Below, one piece after another: positions 38,064 to 47,489 of a DNA stretch of 60,221 nt (position 1 is the first letter of the stretch; each line of letters starts with the position of its first letter). A model generated the notes under the pieces. It was not told the DNA's origin and did not search any database. It was given only the letters and a program-made list of their open reading frames with translations. A program made the translations under genes and the position numbers. This DNA is from an uncultured Alphaproteobacteria bacterium (GTDB taxonomy: Bacteria > Pseudomonadota > Alphaproteobacteria > HIMB59 > GCA-002718135): positions 1 to 60,221 of the forward strand of contig CACNUI010000008.1 in NCBI GenBank assembly GCA_902623545.1, written 5' to 3'.

Positions 38064-38927
38064 TTAAATAAAAAATTCTTTATCTTGTTTAGATATATCT
38101 AATAGAGATTTTCTAAGTTTTTCTAGTGCCTTAGTTTCAATTTGTCTAACTCTCTCTTTGCTTATTTTTAGCATTTTTCCAAGCTCATCTAATGTAATAC
38201 TTTTTTCTTTGAACTTTCTTAGATGTATTATTTTTTGCTCCCTTTCATTAAGAGTTGATATTGCTTCTTCAATATAGTTCTTCTTTACGTTTTTATCTTT
38301 AAAATCTTCGTAAACCTCCTCAGGATTTTGTCTCTCATCAGCAAGCATGCTCATTAAATCATTCTCATTTTCATTATCTACTTTTTGATTTAAATGTAAG
38401 TCGCCACCTGTTAGCCTTGACTCCATATTTTGGACTTCAATTGATTTTACATTTAACATACTAGAGACTTGATCAATTTCACTTTGACCCATAAATTCTC
38501 TAGAAACGTCATTAATTTGTTGTTTGATCTTTTTCAGATTAAAAAAAAGTGCTTTTTGTGATGCAGTTGAACCTGTTCTTACTACGGACCAATTTTTTAA
38601 AATGTAATCCTGTATTGATGCTCTTATCCACCAAGAAGCATAGGTAGAGAGTCTAAAATCTTTAGAAGTATCAAATTTATCTAGGGCATGCATGATTCCC
38701 AAAACTCCTTCATGGATTAAGTCATCTATGGATAGTCCGTAACTTGAATATTTTCTTGCATAGGAAATTGCTAATCTCAAATATGAGTTGAGAATTTTTT
38801 GAAGTGCTTTAGGGTTTTTATTGTCTCTCCAATCGTTAATTAATTGAAATTCATGATCTTTTTCTAAAATTGCAGCTTTTTTTGAGAATTCAATAAGACT
38901 ATTAGAGTACTGATATGTTAACTTCAT
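38064..38927 (-). CDS. rpoH: Heat-shock sigma factor RpoH (sigma32)
   Basis: Group 3 sigma70-family factor, 287 residues. Region 2 has DLIHEGVLGIMHALDKFD and LSTYASWWIRASIQDYILKNW, followed by the RpoH-box-like SQKALFFNLKKIK segment (about 122-134). Region 4 ends with TLDELGKMLKISKERVRQIE. It is the last gene of the acnA-to-rpoH string. A second RpoH, common in alphaproteobacteria, is not in this window. Confidence 0.95.
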   Translation of the reverse strand: MKLTYQYSNSLIEFSKKAAILEKDHEFQLINDWRDNKNPKALQKILNSYLRLAISYARKYSSYGLSIDDLIHEGVLGIMHALDKFDTSKDFRLSTYASWWIRASIQDYILKNWSVVRTGSTASQKALFFNLKKIKQQINDVSREFMGQSEIDQVSSMLNVKSIEVQNMESRLTGGDLHLNQKVDNENENDLMSMLADERQNPEEVYEDFKDKNVKKNYIEEAISTLNEREQKIIHLRKFKEKSITLDELGKMLKISKERVRQIETKALEKLRKSLLDISKQDKEFFI

Positions 38928-38959
38928 ACATTATTATACGAAGAAAAAACAATTTTGGA

Positions 38960-39772
38960 TCACTCTGATTCAAATATTTCTAAAATTTCTCCATTATCAC
39001 TAAAAATACCAGCAATTATTACTTTATTTGATAGTGGTTGTTTAAATAATGTACAAATTACCTGCTTTTTTGCATGCTCTAAATTATTCTTATTTTCAGA
39101 TTGATAACCTCTAACTATTCTTTGAAAAGAAGTGTAAGGTTTATTTATTTTTGAAAAATTTTGGAAACCCCACCAAAAACAATCATTTTGTGCCGATAAA
39201 GGCCGTGTGATATCCACACCTCTGTTAACAAAAAGTATTTTTTTATTACTGCTGAATGCGGCATGTTTGAGATTGAGAAAATATTCTTTATGGCCAGGAT
39301 AGCTCATCAGCACTTCATTAAGTTTTGATGTCCATTTTGAAATTGATACAGTTCCAGAAGCAGCAATATTTTTTACTTCTTCCCTTGAGAAACCATATGA
39401 ATTTAATGTTTTGTCAACGCCATGATCAAAAACCCAATTTATAATTTCAGTTGGGTTAGGTGCTATTTGGAGTTGCAGAATTTTACTAAACATTTCTTCC
39501 TGTGCTCCCCTTAAAAAAATAATGTTGTTTGGTTTAAGTTTAAATTTTGACATTAAGTCAAATCGTAACTCTAGGATACTTGTTAAAGTTTCTTTTGATT
39601 GTTCACCAAGTCCGATAACATTACCTAAAAAAATTAATTTATCACCATTTCTAAAATTATTAAGTGTAAAGTTTTTAATGTAATTGAATGATTTCAAATT
39701 GGAGTGAATTGAGCCGACAGCCCAAATTCTAGAAGCATTTTTTAACTCAATGAAATTGCCTTCTATATTCAA
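38960..39772 (-). CDS. Degenerate calcineurin-like phosphoesterase-fold protein
   Basis: The 270-residue protein follows the layout of bacterial serine/threonine phosphoesterases, but the metal-binding motifs are changed: GSIHS (20-24) where GDxHG is expected, GNVIGLG (50-56) for GDxVDRG, RGAQEE (89-94) for GNHE, and VNRGVD where a His is normal. Only His23 of the usual set remains. It is likely a pseudo-phosphatase with a binding or regulatory role. It sits between carD (4 bp) and rpoH (32 bp), suggesting a link to transcriptional stress control. Confidence 0.75.
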   Translation of the reverse strand: MNIEGNFIELKNASRIWAVGSIHSNLKSFNYIKNFTLNNFRNGDKLIFLGNVIGLGEQSKETLTSILELRFDLMSKFKLKPNNIIFLRGAQEEMFSKILQLQIAPNPTEIINWVFDHGVDKTLNSYGFSREEVKNIAASGTVSISKWTSKLNEVLMSYPGHKEYFLNLKHAAFSSNKKILFVNRGVDITRPLSAQNDCFWWGFQNFSKINKPYTSFQRIVRGYQSENKNNLEHAKKQVICTLFKQPLSNKVIIAGIFSDNGEILEIFESE

Positions 39773-39776
39773 GATA

Positions 39777-40277
39777 TTACTTTTTAATTAATATTTGTTC
39801 TATTTTTTCAGTTGATTGAAAGTAGTCTGTCTTTTCAACTGCTGCTACTTCTCGAGCTAATCGTTCTATTGCAACTTGAAACATTTGTCTTTCACTGTAA
39901 GATTGTTCAGCTTGGCTATTTTTTCTAAATAAATCTCTAACTACCTCTGAAATTTTTATTGGATCCCCAGAAAATATTTTTGCTTCATACTCTTGCGCTC
40001 TTCTACTCCACATGATTCTTCTTATTTTTGGCTTAAGCTTCAAAGTATTAAATACCTCTTCAATTATTTTTTTTGATGATATTTTTCTTAAGCCAACCTC
40101 ATCTTGTTTTTCTAAAGGAACTCTAATAATTAATTTAGATTGCTCCATCTTAACAACATAGAATTTAGTTTTAATACTAGATATTTCCATATTCTCAATT
40201 TTTATAATTTCACCAACACCATGTTTTGGATAAACAACTACTTCACCAATATTAAATTCAGAATTTCTTTTTTTCAT
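39777..40277 (-). CDS. carD: CarD-family RNA polymerase-binding regulator
   Basis: A 166-residue CarD: an N-terminal Tudor-like RNAP-interaction domain (FNIGEVVVYPKHGVGEI and IIRVPLEK) followed by a helical DNA-binding domain with MWSRRAQEYEAKI and the Trp that in CarD stabilises open promoters, then LARE near the end. It directly follows fdxA (stop and start adjacent). In Caulobacter and relatives CarD supports growth and stress transcription. Confidence 0.94.
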   Translation of the reverse strand: MKKRNSEFNIGEVVVYPKHGVGEIIKIENMEISSIKTKFYVVKMEQSKLIIRVPLEKQDEVGLRKISSKKIIEEVFNTLKLKPKIRRIMWSRRAQEYEAKIFSGDPIKISEVVRDLFRKNSQAEQSYSERQMFQVAIERLAREVAAVEKTDYFQSTEKIEQILIKK

Positions 40278-40610
40278 TTAACTTCCTGGTTTTTCACTAA
40301 AGAATTTATTGAACTTGTCAGGGATATTCTCCCATTCTTTAGCATCTGAAGGTGCAGGTTTTTTTTCACTAATGTTTGGCCATATTTCTGAATACTTTCT
40401 GTTTATTTCTGCCCATTTTTCCATACCATCTTCAGTATCTGAATATATTGCATCTATTGGGCATTCGGGCTCGCATACACCACAGTCTATACACTCATCA
40501 GGATGAATAACTAGCATGTTTTCACCTTCATAAAAACAGTCTACTGGGCATACCTCTACACAATCCATATGCTTACATTTAATACACTTTTCGTCAACTA
40601 CGTAGGTCAT
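40278..40610 (-). CDS. fdxA: Seven-iron ferredoxin FdxA
   Basis: A 110-residue low-potential electron carrier with nine cysteines near the N terminus: Cys9, 17 and 50 for a [3Fe-4S] cluster, Cys21, 40, 43 and 46 for a [4Fe-4S] cluster, and extras at 12 and 25, matching the Azotobacter FdI/FdxA pattern. The C-terminal extension ([16 protein letters not shown]) is typical. ATGA overlap with the TerB-like gene upstream; carD follows immediately. Confidence 0.96.
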   Translation of the reverse strand: MTYVVDEKCIKCKHMDCVEVCPVDCFYEGENMLVIHPDECIDCGVCEPECPIDAIYSDTEDGMEKWAEINRKYSEIWPNISEKKPAPSDAKEWENIPDKFNKFFSEKPGS

Positions 40611-41056
40611 GTTTTATTTGAAATATTATTTAGTGCTCTTTTTTTTGCATTTCCAGAATTAACATCAGAAATATACATAAGTCCAGCAAGTCTTCTTATC
40701 AAGCTTGATTCATAATCATGAAGACTTCCATCAGAGAGAACTATTTCCCATAAAGTTTCAATAAGTAGCAATTTTTTTTCGTCAGAATAAAACTTATTTA
40801 TTTTAGAAGTATAATAAAACAAAGATTTTGAATTATTTCTGTTATTAATTGCTTGTTGAAGTTTTATTTTTACATCATCAGCATTTTCTTTAAAAACATT
40901 TATAAGTAATGAACTTATTTTATCAACTTCTTCTGTCTCTATATGACCATCAGAATTTGCTGCCTCAATCATTAGACCACATAATAATTCTAGACTATCA
41001 AAGTCGTTAGTATTGGTATCTTTTTCTTCAAAAAAATTTTTTAATATATTTAGCAC
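40607..41056 (-). CDS. TerB-family (tellurite-resistance-like) helical protein
   Basis: A 149-residue, all-helical, cytosolic protein with the two TerB metal-binding-type motifs: [19 protein letters not shown] (about 28-46) and [19 protein letters not shown] (about 112-130). TerB-like proteins bind divalent metal, and their role outside tellurite operons is unclear. It lies between the SUV3-like helicase (18 bp) and fdxA (overlap), where other alphaproteobacteria often carry a small S4-domain protein. Confidence 0.85.
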   Translation of the reverse strand: MLNILKNFFEEKDTNTNDFDSLELLCGLMIEAANSDGHIETEEVDKISSLLINVFKENADDVKIKLQQAINNRNNSKSLFYYTSKINKFYSDEKKLLLIETLWEIVLSDGSLHDYESSLIRRLAGLMYISDVNSGNAKKRALNNISNKT

Positions 41057-41074
41057 TTTATCTTAAGCATTCTT

Positions 41075-43624
41075 TTAAAGAAGTTTTTCTAAAACTGCAA
41101 AGGGAGAATTTGGATCTAATTTCTTTTGAGTTTTTTTATCTATTATAGTTTTATTTTTATTATTGTGTTTCATATTTCTATTTATAGTTTTTTTTGTTTT
41201 TTGTTTAAAAAAATATAATTTTTTATCATTTGGTATTTGAATAGTTTCATAATCACACAAATTCAAAACATCTCTAAGCTGAGTACTATTACAGCCCAAT
41301 GGATTCATTAAATCCGAAGATTCAAAAAATGGACCAAATTTGATTTTTTTTCTTGCTATGTAAAAAATTTTTTCAAAAATATCTACTCTAAATGCAAAGT
41401 TTTTAATACATAGATATCCAATGCATTGCCAATAATTATTAGGCATTTTAACTTCTGAAACAAATGAAACTCTGCCATCTTTTGGCAATGGTATAAAATT
41501 ATTATCTTCATACTGATTAAATATTATCCATAATATTGCATTTAGCTCAATTGCTTTTTTTTTCATAAAATTAGGCATATAAAAATATTTAGCACCAATT
41601 CTTATGCCTAATTTCGATAATTGTGATTTACTTTCTTGATCAATAGTTGAAAGAAAATTTTTAAACTTGTCTATTTTCATTGTTCCTAAATTTTCAAAAC
41701 AGTTAAAAGCTATTGCTCTTATGTTGGAGTTTAAATTTTCGTTTAAATTTTTATTTATTGGATTTAAATAAAGATTTATTTGATTATCTATCCAATGTTG
41801 TAATTTTGATGAAACCTGTAATTTTTTTTCAGAAGTCAAAAATTCAGAGTTTATTGCTTCCGCAAAAGGTTTAAATATTTTTTGACCTTTGGTTAGTTTA
41901 CCAATGATTTCTTGACCCCAATATATTGGTATATTTTTACTTAACTTAAGTTTTGATAAATCACCAAAATTTATTGCCTCATCTGGAGCAGATAAAAAAT
42001 TTTCTATTTTTTGCTCAATCATATTTCTTATTGATTTTTTAACATGACTAATAGAAAAAAGAGAGTGAGAAATAACATTATCGTTAAATATAAGATCAAA
42101 ACCCCTTACAAAACCATATTTCTTGCCGTCTAATAAAACATCATTATCTTGATTTATTTCAACATTGTTAATATTTTGACTTTCTGTTGAATTTATAAAA
42201 AATTTTGATGATGAATCTATAAATTTATTTGTTAAGCCAATGTGTAAATTATCAGATAAATCATTTTCAATTTTTAGTGTTTTTTCTTGCCAATATAATG
42301 GGTTTGTTAACCATTCGTGGTGATTTGAAATGTATGTCCAAGTTCTTATTTGTGAAATTTTTATTGATAATTCAGGTATTTCACCACTAAAATTATCTAG
42401 TTTATTTATTTTGTTGCTGATCCAGTCCTCTGGAATTTTATAATTGTTATTAATAATAATAAGAAAAATACTTTTAAGGAATGTTATATAATTGTCATTA
42501 AATATTTTTTCAAAATCTGGAATTCTGCAAACATCCCATAATAATCTGATATTATAATTATTAGATAGTAAAGGCTTAATATCACTATCTTCTATTAAGT
42601 TTCTAAAATTAATTTCATCAATGGCATTTTTTTTATGAATAAAATAGTTTTTAATTGGGAATTCCTTTAATGATTTTAAAAGATTTTCTAGATTATCAAA
42701 ATTTAAATCTGAATTTCTCCAATAAATTTTTTGTATTTGTTCGTAGTTATGATTTTCAATTGCTTGGATATGAAGAGGGTCTAAAGTTCCAGCATCTCTT
42801 GTATAACTAAAAGATCCGTTATTTTTATATCTACCAGCTCTTCCTGCTATTTGACCTATTTCATTAAGACTGAGACTACGATTATACCTACCATCAAATT
42901 TTTCGAGTGACGAAAAACATACATGATCAATATTCAAATTAAGCCCCATTCCTATAGCATCAGTTGCAACAAGATAATCAACTTTCTTATTTTCATACAG
43001 TTCAACTTGTGCATTTCTAGTACGAGGGCTTAAAGAACCTAATACAACAGCGGCACCACCTTTATGGGTTCTTATCATTTCAGCAATTTCATAAACCCTA
43101 TTAATATTAAATGCTATTATAGCACTTCGAGGTTTTAATTTTGATATATTCTGTTTTGAAGTGAATGATAAAGTTGAAAATCGATCTTTATATTGAATAT
43201 TTATATTTGGAAATAATTTTATTAATATAGATTTTATTGTTAAGGAACCTAAAAAAATTGTTTCATGTAAGCCTCGTAAATTTAATAATCTGTCAGTAAA
43301 TACATGTCCTCTCTCATAATCTGCTGCTAATTGTATTTCATCAATAATAACACAATCAACCTTTTTTGTAATAGGCATTGATTCAACAGTACAAAAGAAA
43401 TATTTAGCTTCTTTTGGAACTATTTTTTCTTCTCCTGTAATTAAAGCAGCTTTATGAATGCCTACTTTTTTTATTGCTTTATCATAGTTTTCTCTAGCTA
43501 ATAGGCGAAGTGGAAAACCAAACATTCCTGAAGAATATGAAAACAATTTTTCAAAAGCTAAATATGTTTTTCCAGTGTTAGTTGGCCCTAATATTGCAAG
43601 TACATTATCGCTATCATTAGTCAT
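41075..43624 (-). CDS. SUV3-like DExH RNA helicase
   Basis: An 849-residue superfamily 2 helicase homologous to mitochondrial SUV3: motif I GPTNTGKT (13-20), motif II DEIQ (95-98), motif III-like GSLT, motif V DAIGMGLNLN and motif VI QIAGRAGRY. Long C-terminal region with PFAEAINSEFL and a final Lys-rich stretch. SUV3 unwinds RNA for the mitochondrial degradosome; the alphaproteobacterial protein is presumed to act in RNA turnover. It starts 11 bp after acnA. Confidence 0.92.
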   Translation of the reverse strand: MTNDSDNVLAILGPTNTGKTYLAFEKLFSYSSGMFGFPLRLLARENYDKAIKKVGIHKAALITGEEKIVPKEAKYFFCTVESMPITKKVDCVIIDEIQLAADYERGHVFTDRLLNLRGLHETIFLGSLTIKSILIKLFPNINIQYKDRFSTLSFTSKQNISKLKPRSAIIAFNINRVYEIAEMIRTHKGGAAVVLGSLSPRTRNAQVELYENKKVDYLVATDAIGMGLNLNIDHVCFSSLEKFDGRYNRSLSLNEIGQIAGRAGRYKNNGSFSYTRDAGTLDPLHIQAIENHNYEQIQKIYWRNSDLNFDNLENLLKSLKEFPIKNYFIHKKNAIDEINFRNLIEDSDIKPLLSNNYNIRLLWDVCRIPDFEKIFNDNYITFLKSIFLIIINNNYKIPEDWISNKINKLDNFSGEIPELSIKISQIRTWTYISNHHEWLTNPLYWQEKTLKIENDLSDNLHIGLTNKFIDSSSKFFINSTESQNINNVEINQDNDVLLDGKKYGFVRGFDLIFNDNVISHSLFSISHVKKSIRNMIEQKIENFLSAPDEAINFGDLSKLKLSKNIPIYWGQEIIGKLTKGQKIFKPFAEAINSEFLTSEKKLQVSSKLQHWIDNQINLYLNPINKNLNENLNSNIRAIAFNCFENLGTMKIDKFKNFLSTIDQESKSQLSKLGIRIGAKYFYMPNFMKKKAIELNAILWIIFNQYEDNNFIPLPKDGRVSFVSEVKMPNNYWQCIGYLCIKNFAFRVDIFEKIFYIARKKIKFGPFFESSDLMNPLGCNSTQLRDVLNLCDYETIQIPNDKKLYFFKQKTKKTINRNMKHNNKNKTIIDKKTQKKLDPNSPFAVLEKLL

Positions 43625-43635
43625 ATATTCTTATT

Positions 43636-46278
43636 CTAAGCAGCTTTTGAGATAATTTCGTTCAGAACAAAATTTAAAATTCCTCCTGCTTTATAATAAT
43701 CAAGCTCTTTACTTGTGTCTATTCTACATTTAAGATTAATATTATTTGTTCCATCTCCAATTATTTTACATTTAAGAATTTTATTTGGTGTTAAATTTTT
43801 TATTCCTAAAATTGAGATTTTTTCATTACCGTTTATATTAAGTTTTTTTCTATTATAACCTTCTAGAAATTCTAAAGGTAATACACCCATACCAATTAGA
43901 TTTGATCTATGAATTCTTTCAAAGCTCTCAGCTATCACAGCTTTAACACCTAAAAGCTTTGTTCCTTTTGCAGCCCAGTCTCTTGAAGATCCAGTGCCAT
44001 ATTCTTTTCCGGCTATAATAACTGTATCAAAATTGTTACTTAAGTATTCTTGAGATGCATCATAAATTGGCATTGATTTTTCAGATAAAAAAGATTTTGT
44101 TATTCCTCCCTCTATTTCTGGCACAATCTCATTTCTTAATCTTATATTTGCAAAAGTTCCTCTCATCATTATCTCATGATTACCTCTCCTAGAACCATAT
44201 GAGTTAAAATCTTTTGAATTAATCTGTCTATTACTTAAATATAAACCTGCAGGACTATCATCTTTAATAGATCCAGCTGGGGATATATGATCGGTTGTAA
44301 CACTATCACCTAGAAGAGCAAGGATATGAGCTTCTTCTATATCGTTTAATTGATCCTCAGATGTGTTTTCAAAAAATGGAGGGTGTTTAATGTATGTGCT
44401 AGTATCATTCCAATCATAGGTCATATTTGTAGAGCTTTGAATTGACTTCCAGTTTTTATCTCCTTCATAAATTTCCTTATATCTTTTCTTAAACATTTCT
44501 GGATTTAGACAAGAGTTTAATAAATCATTTATTTCATTATTAGAGGGCCAAATATCTTTTAAAAAAATATTCTTACCATCTTTAGTTTTTGATATGGGTT
44601 CAGTTGCTAAATTTACATTTATATTTCCTGCCAAAGCATATGCGACTACTAAAGGAGGAGATGCAAGGAAATTTGCCTTTACGTGTTGATGTACTCTTCC
44701 TTCAAAATTTCTATTTCCAGAAAGGACAGAACATACTGTTAAATTTTTATTTGTAATTTCATCTGATAAATTTTTGTCAAGAGGACCAGAATTTCCTATG
44801 CACGTTGTACAGCCATAACCTACAGTATTAAAACCAATTTTGTCTAAAAATATTGTAAGACCTGCTTTGTCTAAATAATCACTAACCACTTTACTACCTG
44901 GAGCTAAACTGGTCTTAACCCATGGTTTGACTTCAAGTCCCATTTCAACGGCTTTTTTAGCAACAAGACCTGCTGCGATCATGACGCTTGGATTTGATGT
45001 ATTTGTGCAACTTGTTATAGCGGCAATAACTATATCACCAGTAGTAATAATATTTTTTTTTGAAGTAATATTATTATCCATTTTTTTAAATTCTGCTGAA
45101 ACATTTTTTAATAATATTTTATCTTGAGGTCTTTTTGGACCTGCTACAGTAGGCTCAATAGTGCTTAAATCAAGAAAAAGTTTTTTATCAAATTCTGGTT
45201 CATAAGTTTCATCAACCCATAAATTCTGTATTTTTGAATATTCAGTTACAATTTTTAGATGATGTTCATCTTTACCAGTTAGTCTCAAATAATTAATCGT
45301 TTCTTTGTCTGTTGGAAAAAAGCCACATGTTGCACCGTATTCTGGTGCCATATTTGAAATAGTAGCTCTGTCAGCAAGTGAAAGTGTGGACAATCCATCC
45401 CCATAAAATTCTACAAATTTACCTACCACCCCATTTTGTCTTAAAATATTGGTTATAGTTAGAACCAAGTCCGTTGCTGTAATACCCTCTTTTAACGAAC
45501 CAGTTAGGTTTAAACCCACTACTTCAGGAATATTCATTGAAATTGGCTGACCTAACATAGCCGCCTCTGCCTCAATTCCTCCAACACCCCATCCTAATAC
45601 TGATAATGAATTAACCATTGTTGTATGACTGTCCGTTCCAACTACAGAATCTGGAAAGAGACAATCTTCACTATTATTGCCTTTTTTAACCCAAATAGTT
45701 TTTGATATATTTTCAAGATTTACTTGATGACAAATGCCGGCGCCAGGAGGAACTAGATAAAAATTATCAAATGAATTTTGACCCCATTTTAGGAATTCAT
45801 ATCTTTCTTTGTTTCTCTCAAATTCTTTTTTTACATTTTGCTCTAAAGCATTCTTATTTTTGTAATCATCAACTGTTACTGAATGATCAATGACTAAATC
45901 AACTCTTGAAAGTGGATTAATTATTTTTGGCTCTAACCCTCTTTTTTTTAGAGCATTTCTCATTGCAGCTAAATCTGCTACTGCTGGTACACCAGTAAAA
46001 TCTTGCATCAATACTCTGGTGGGGAAAAAAGCAATTTCTAAGTTTTTGTTTTTTTGTTTTTTTTCTAAAGAATTAAAAACTGATGAGATCATATTTTTGT
46101 TAATAATATCTCCATCTTCATTACGGATTAAGTTTTCTAATAAAATTTTAATAGAAATAGGGACATTTGATAAATCTACGTTAAATATTTCTGATACTTT
46201 ATTAATATTGAAGTAGCTGTAAACCTGTTCGTCAATCTTTAATATCTGTTTAGATTTATATGAATTTAGATGTTTCAT
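43636..46278 (-). CDS. acnA: Aconitate hydratase A
   Basis: Isomerises citrate to isocitrate; 880 residues, the AcnA/IRP type. [4Fe-4S] cysteines lie in AAITSCTNTSNP and VGYGCTTCIGNSG. Substrate residues occur in VGTDSHTTMVNSLSVLGWGVGGIEAE and the swivel domain has YGTGSSRDWAAKGT. It is the upstream-most gene of the acnA-helicase-terB-fdxA-carD-rpoH group. Other TCA genes are at the other end of the window. Confidence 0.97.
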   Translation of the reverse strand: MKHLNSYKSKQILKIDEQVYSYFNINKVSEIFNVDLSNVPISIKILLENLIRNEDGDIINKNMISSVFNSLEKKQKNKNLEIAFFPTRVLMQDFTGVPAVADLAAMRNALKKRGLEPKIINPLSRVDLVIDHSVTVDDYKNKNALEQNVKKEFERNKERYEFLKWGQNSFDNFYLVPPGAGICHQVNLENISKTIWVKKGNNSEDCLFPDSVVGTDSHTTMVNSLSVLGWGVGGIEAEAAMLGQPISMNIPEVVGLNLTGSLKEGITATDLVLTITNILRQNGVVGKFVEFYGDGLSTLSLADRATISNMAPEYGATCGFFPTDKETINYLRLTGKDEHHLKIVTEYSKIQNLWVDETYEPEFDKKLFLDLSTIEPTVAGPKRPQDKILLKNVSAEFKKMDNNITSKKNIITTGDIVIAAITSCTNTSNPSVMIAAGLVAKKAVEMGLEVKPWVKTSLAPGSKVVSDYLDKAGLTIFLDKIGFNTVGYGCTTCIGNSGPLDKNLSDEITNKNLTVCSVLSGNRNFEGRVHQHVKANFLASPPLVVAYALAGNINVNLATEPISKTKDGKNIFLKDIWPSNNEINDLLNSCLNPEMFKKRYKEIYEGDKNWKSIQSSTNMTYDWNDTSTYIKHPPFFENTSEDQLNDIEEAHILALLGDSVTTDHISPAGSIKDDSPAGLYLSNRQINSKDFNSYGSRRGNHEIMMRGTFANIRLRNEIVPEIEGGITKSFLSEKSMPIYDASQEYLSNNFDTVIIAGKEYGTGSSRDWAAKGTKLLGVKAVIAESFERIHRSNLIGMGVLPLEFLEGYNRKKLNINGNEKISILGIKNLTPNKILKCKIIGDGTNNINLKCRIDTSKELDYYKAGGILNFVLNEIISKAA

Positions 46279-46500
46279 TGTTTAATTATATTTTACAAAT
46301 AGTATGAAGAAATTTTTTTGTATAGGAAAATGTTAATTTATTATTAGATTTCCGGGAAAAATCAATTTTTGAATTAAAATTCTTTTGTTATTAAATTTTA
46401 TTTTGATAATTATTTAAAACTTATAAATTTAACAAATTTCAAAAACATAGGTATATTGTTGACTTTAGTCGTAAGTTTTGGGAATAAAAGTCTAGCCTTT
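46279..46500. other. Divergent promoter region between acnA and the Lys-rich gene
   Basis: No credible coding frame (the in-frame extension from 46456 has no supporting features). On the plus strand TTGACT at 46459-46464 with AATAAA at 46483-46488 (18-base spacer) is a plausible promoter for the Lys-rich gene, giving a leader of about 75 bases. The acnA promoter must lie on the minus strand here but I see no consensus. Confidence 0.4.
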
Positions 46501-46569
46501 TATTATTATCACTTTATTGTGATTTTGGAGGGAGGTTCCTCCGGGGTAACAAAATACAAGGAGTATTTT
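46501..46569 (+). promoter_or_regulatory. Structured 5' leader and strong RBS of the Lys-rich gene
   Basis: Two hairpins can form in the leader: ATCAC (46508-46512) with GTGAT (46519-46523), and GGAGG (46527-46531) with CCTCC (46538-46542). The CCTCC arm could alternatively pair with the true ribosome binding site AAGGAG (46558-46563, spacer six bases), so a translational switch is possible. The G-rich run GGAGGGAGG followed by CCTCCGGGG is strikingly GC-rich for this genome. Confidence 0.45.
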
Positions 46570-46746
46570 ATGGCTAAGAAGAAAAAGAAAGCTGCTCCAA
46601 AGAAAAAGAAAAAAGCAGCTCCTAAGAAAAAGAAAAAAGCAGCTCCAAAAAAGAAGAAGAAGAAAGCTGCTCCAAAGAAAAAGAAAAAAGCAGCTCCAAA
46701 AAAGAAGAAGAAGAAAGCTGCTAAGAAAAAGAAAAAGAGAAGATAG
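46570..46746 (+). CDS. Lysine-rich basic repeat protein (58 aa), histone H1 tail-like
   Basis: ATG at 46570 follows AAGGAG. The protein is 58 residues, 37 of them Lys and two Arg, built from units of five or six Lys alternating with AAP (last linker AA), ending KKRR. It resembles the C-terminal tails of histone H1 and of bacterial H1-like nucleoid proteins. Binding to nucleic acid by charge is the obvious inference. A strong terminator follows 70 bp downstream, so it is an independent transcription unit, probably well expressed. Confidence 0.85.
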   Translation: MAKKKKKAAPKKKKKAAPKKKKKAAPKKKKKKAAPKKKKKAAPKKKKKKAAKKKKKRR

Positions 46747-46814
46747 TAAATCTTTTCTCTTTCCAGAAAGCTTTTTAAAAGTTTTCTTTTTCTTATCTTT
46801 TTATGATAAAGAAA

Positions 46815-46840
46815 AAAAACGGGGTGTAGCCCCGTTTTTT
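46815..46840 (+). terminator. Rho-independent terminator after the Lys-rich gene
   Basis: AAAAAACGGGG-TGTAG-CCCCGTTTTTT: a GC core of five pairs extended by six A-T pairs, ending in a T run. The symmetrical A/T flanks allow function on the minus strand too. It separates the small basic gene from ccmA. Confidence 0.93.
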
Positions 46841-46878
46841 ATTGTTTTAAATGAAAATTTGAGTAGATCAGAAATAAG

Positions 46879-47484
46879 ATGCTACTTACACAAAACATAT
46901 CTCTATTTAGGTCAAATAAAAAAATATTTGAGAATATAAACTTATCAATTAATTCAAGTAAAATTATTATGTTGAAAGGCAGAAACGGTTCTGGAAAAAC
47001 GTCCTTTTTAAAAACACTGTTAAATATTATTGAGCCAACTTCTGGGACAATTTATTGGAAAGGAAAGCTATTAAAAAATAATTTAAGTGATTATTTTAAA
47101 AATGTTACATATATTTCTGATAAAACTTCCAGTGTAAGAGAATTAACTCTTTATGAGAATATAAAAGTATGGAGAAAAATTTCTTTATCTAATATTAAAG
47201 ATGATCAAATAGAAAAAACTTTAAAGATGTTAAATTTATATAATTTATCAAACTCTAAAGTTAATACTTTATCATTGGGAGAATTAAAAAAACTTGAATT
47301 ATTGAGATTGATAATTGATAATAAAAAATTATGGATACTAGATGAGCCGTTAACAAACTTAGATACAGACACAATAAATATTATTGGTAAAACATTTGAA
47401 GATCACTGTAATAATAAAGGTAGTATTATTCTTACCTCACATCAAAAACCTGAAATTAGAGTATCAGAAGAAATTAATTTTTGA
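46879..47484 (+). CDS. ccmA: Cytochrome c maturation ATPase CcmA
   Basis: ABC ATPase of the heme-handling CcmABCD complex. The 201-residue protein has Walker A KGRNGSGKT (about 33-41), the signature LSLGELKKLELL, Walker B LWILDEPLTNLD and the switch HQ motif (TSHQKPE). It begins the ccm cluster 38 bp after the terminator. ATP hydrolysis releases holo-CcmE from CcmC. Confidence 0.94.
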   Translation: MLLTQNISLFRSNKKIFENINLSINSSKIIMLKGRNGSGKTSFLKTLLNIIEPTSGTIYWKGKLLKNNLSDYFKNVTYISDKTSSVRELTLYENIKVWRKISLSNIKDDQIEKTLKMLNLYNLSNSKVNTLSLGELKKLELLRLIIDNKKLWILDEPLTNLDTDTINIIGKTFEDHCNNKGSIILTSHQKPEIRVSEEINF

Positions 47485-47489
47485 ACATA

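Noticed and set aside
46456-46569. 38-codon upstream extension of the Lys-rich protein
   Set aside because: It runs through the promoter-like and hairpin leader; the real ATG at 46570 has AAGGAG at the correct distance.
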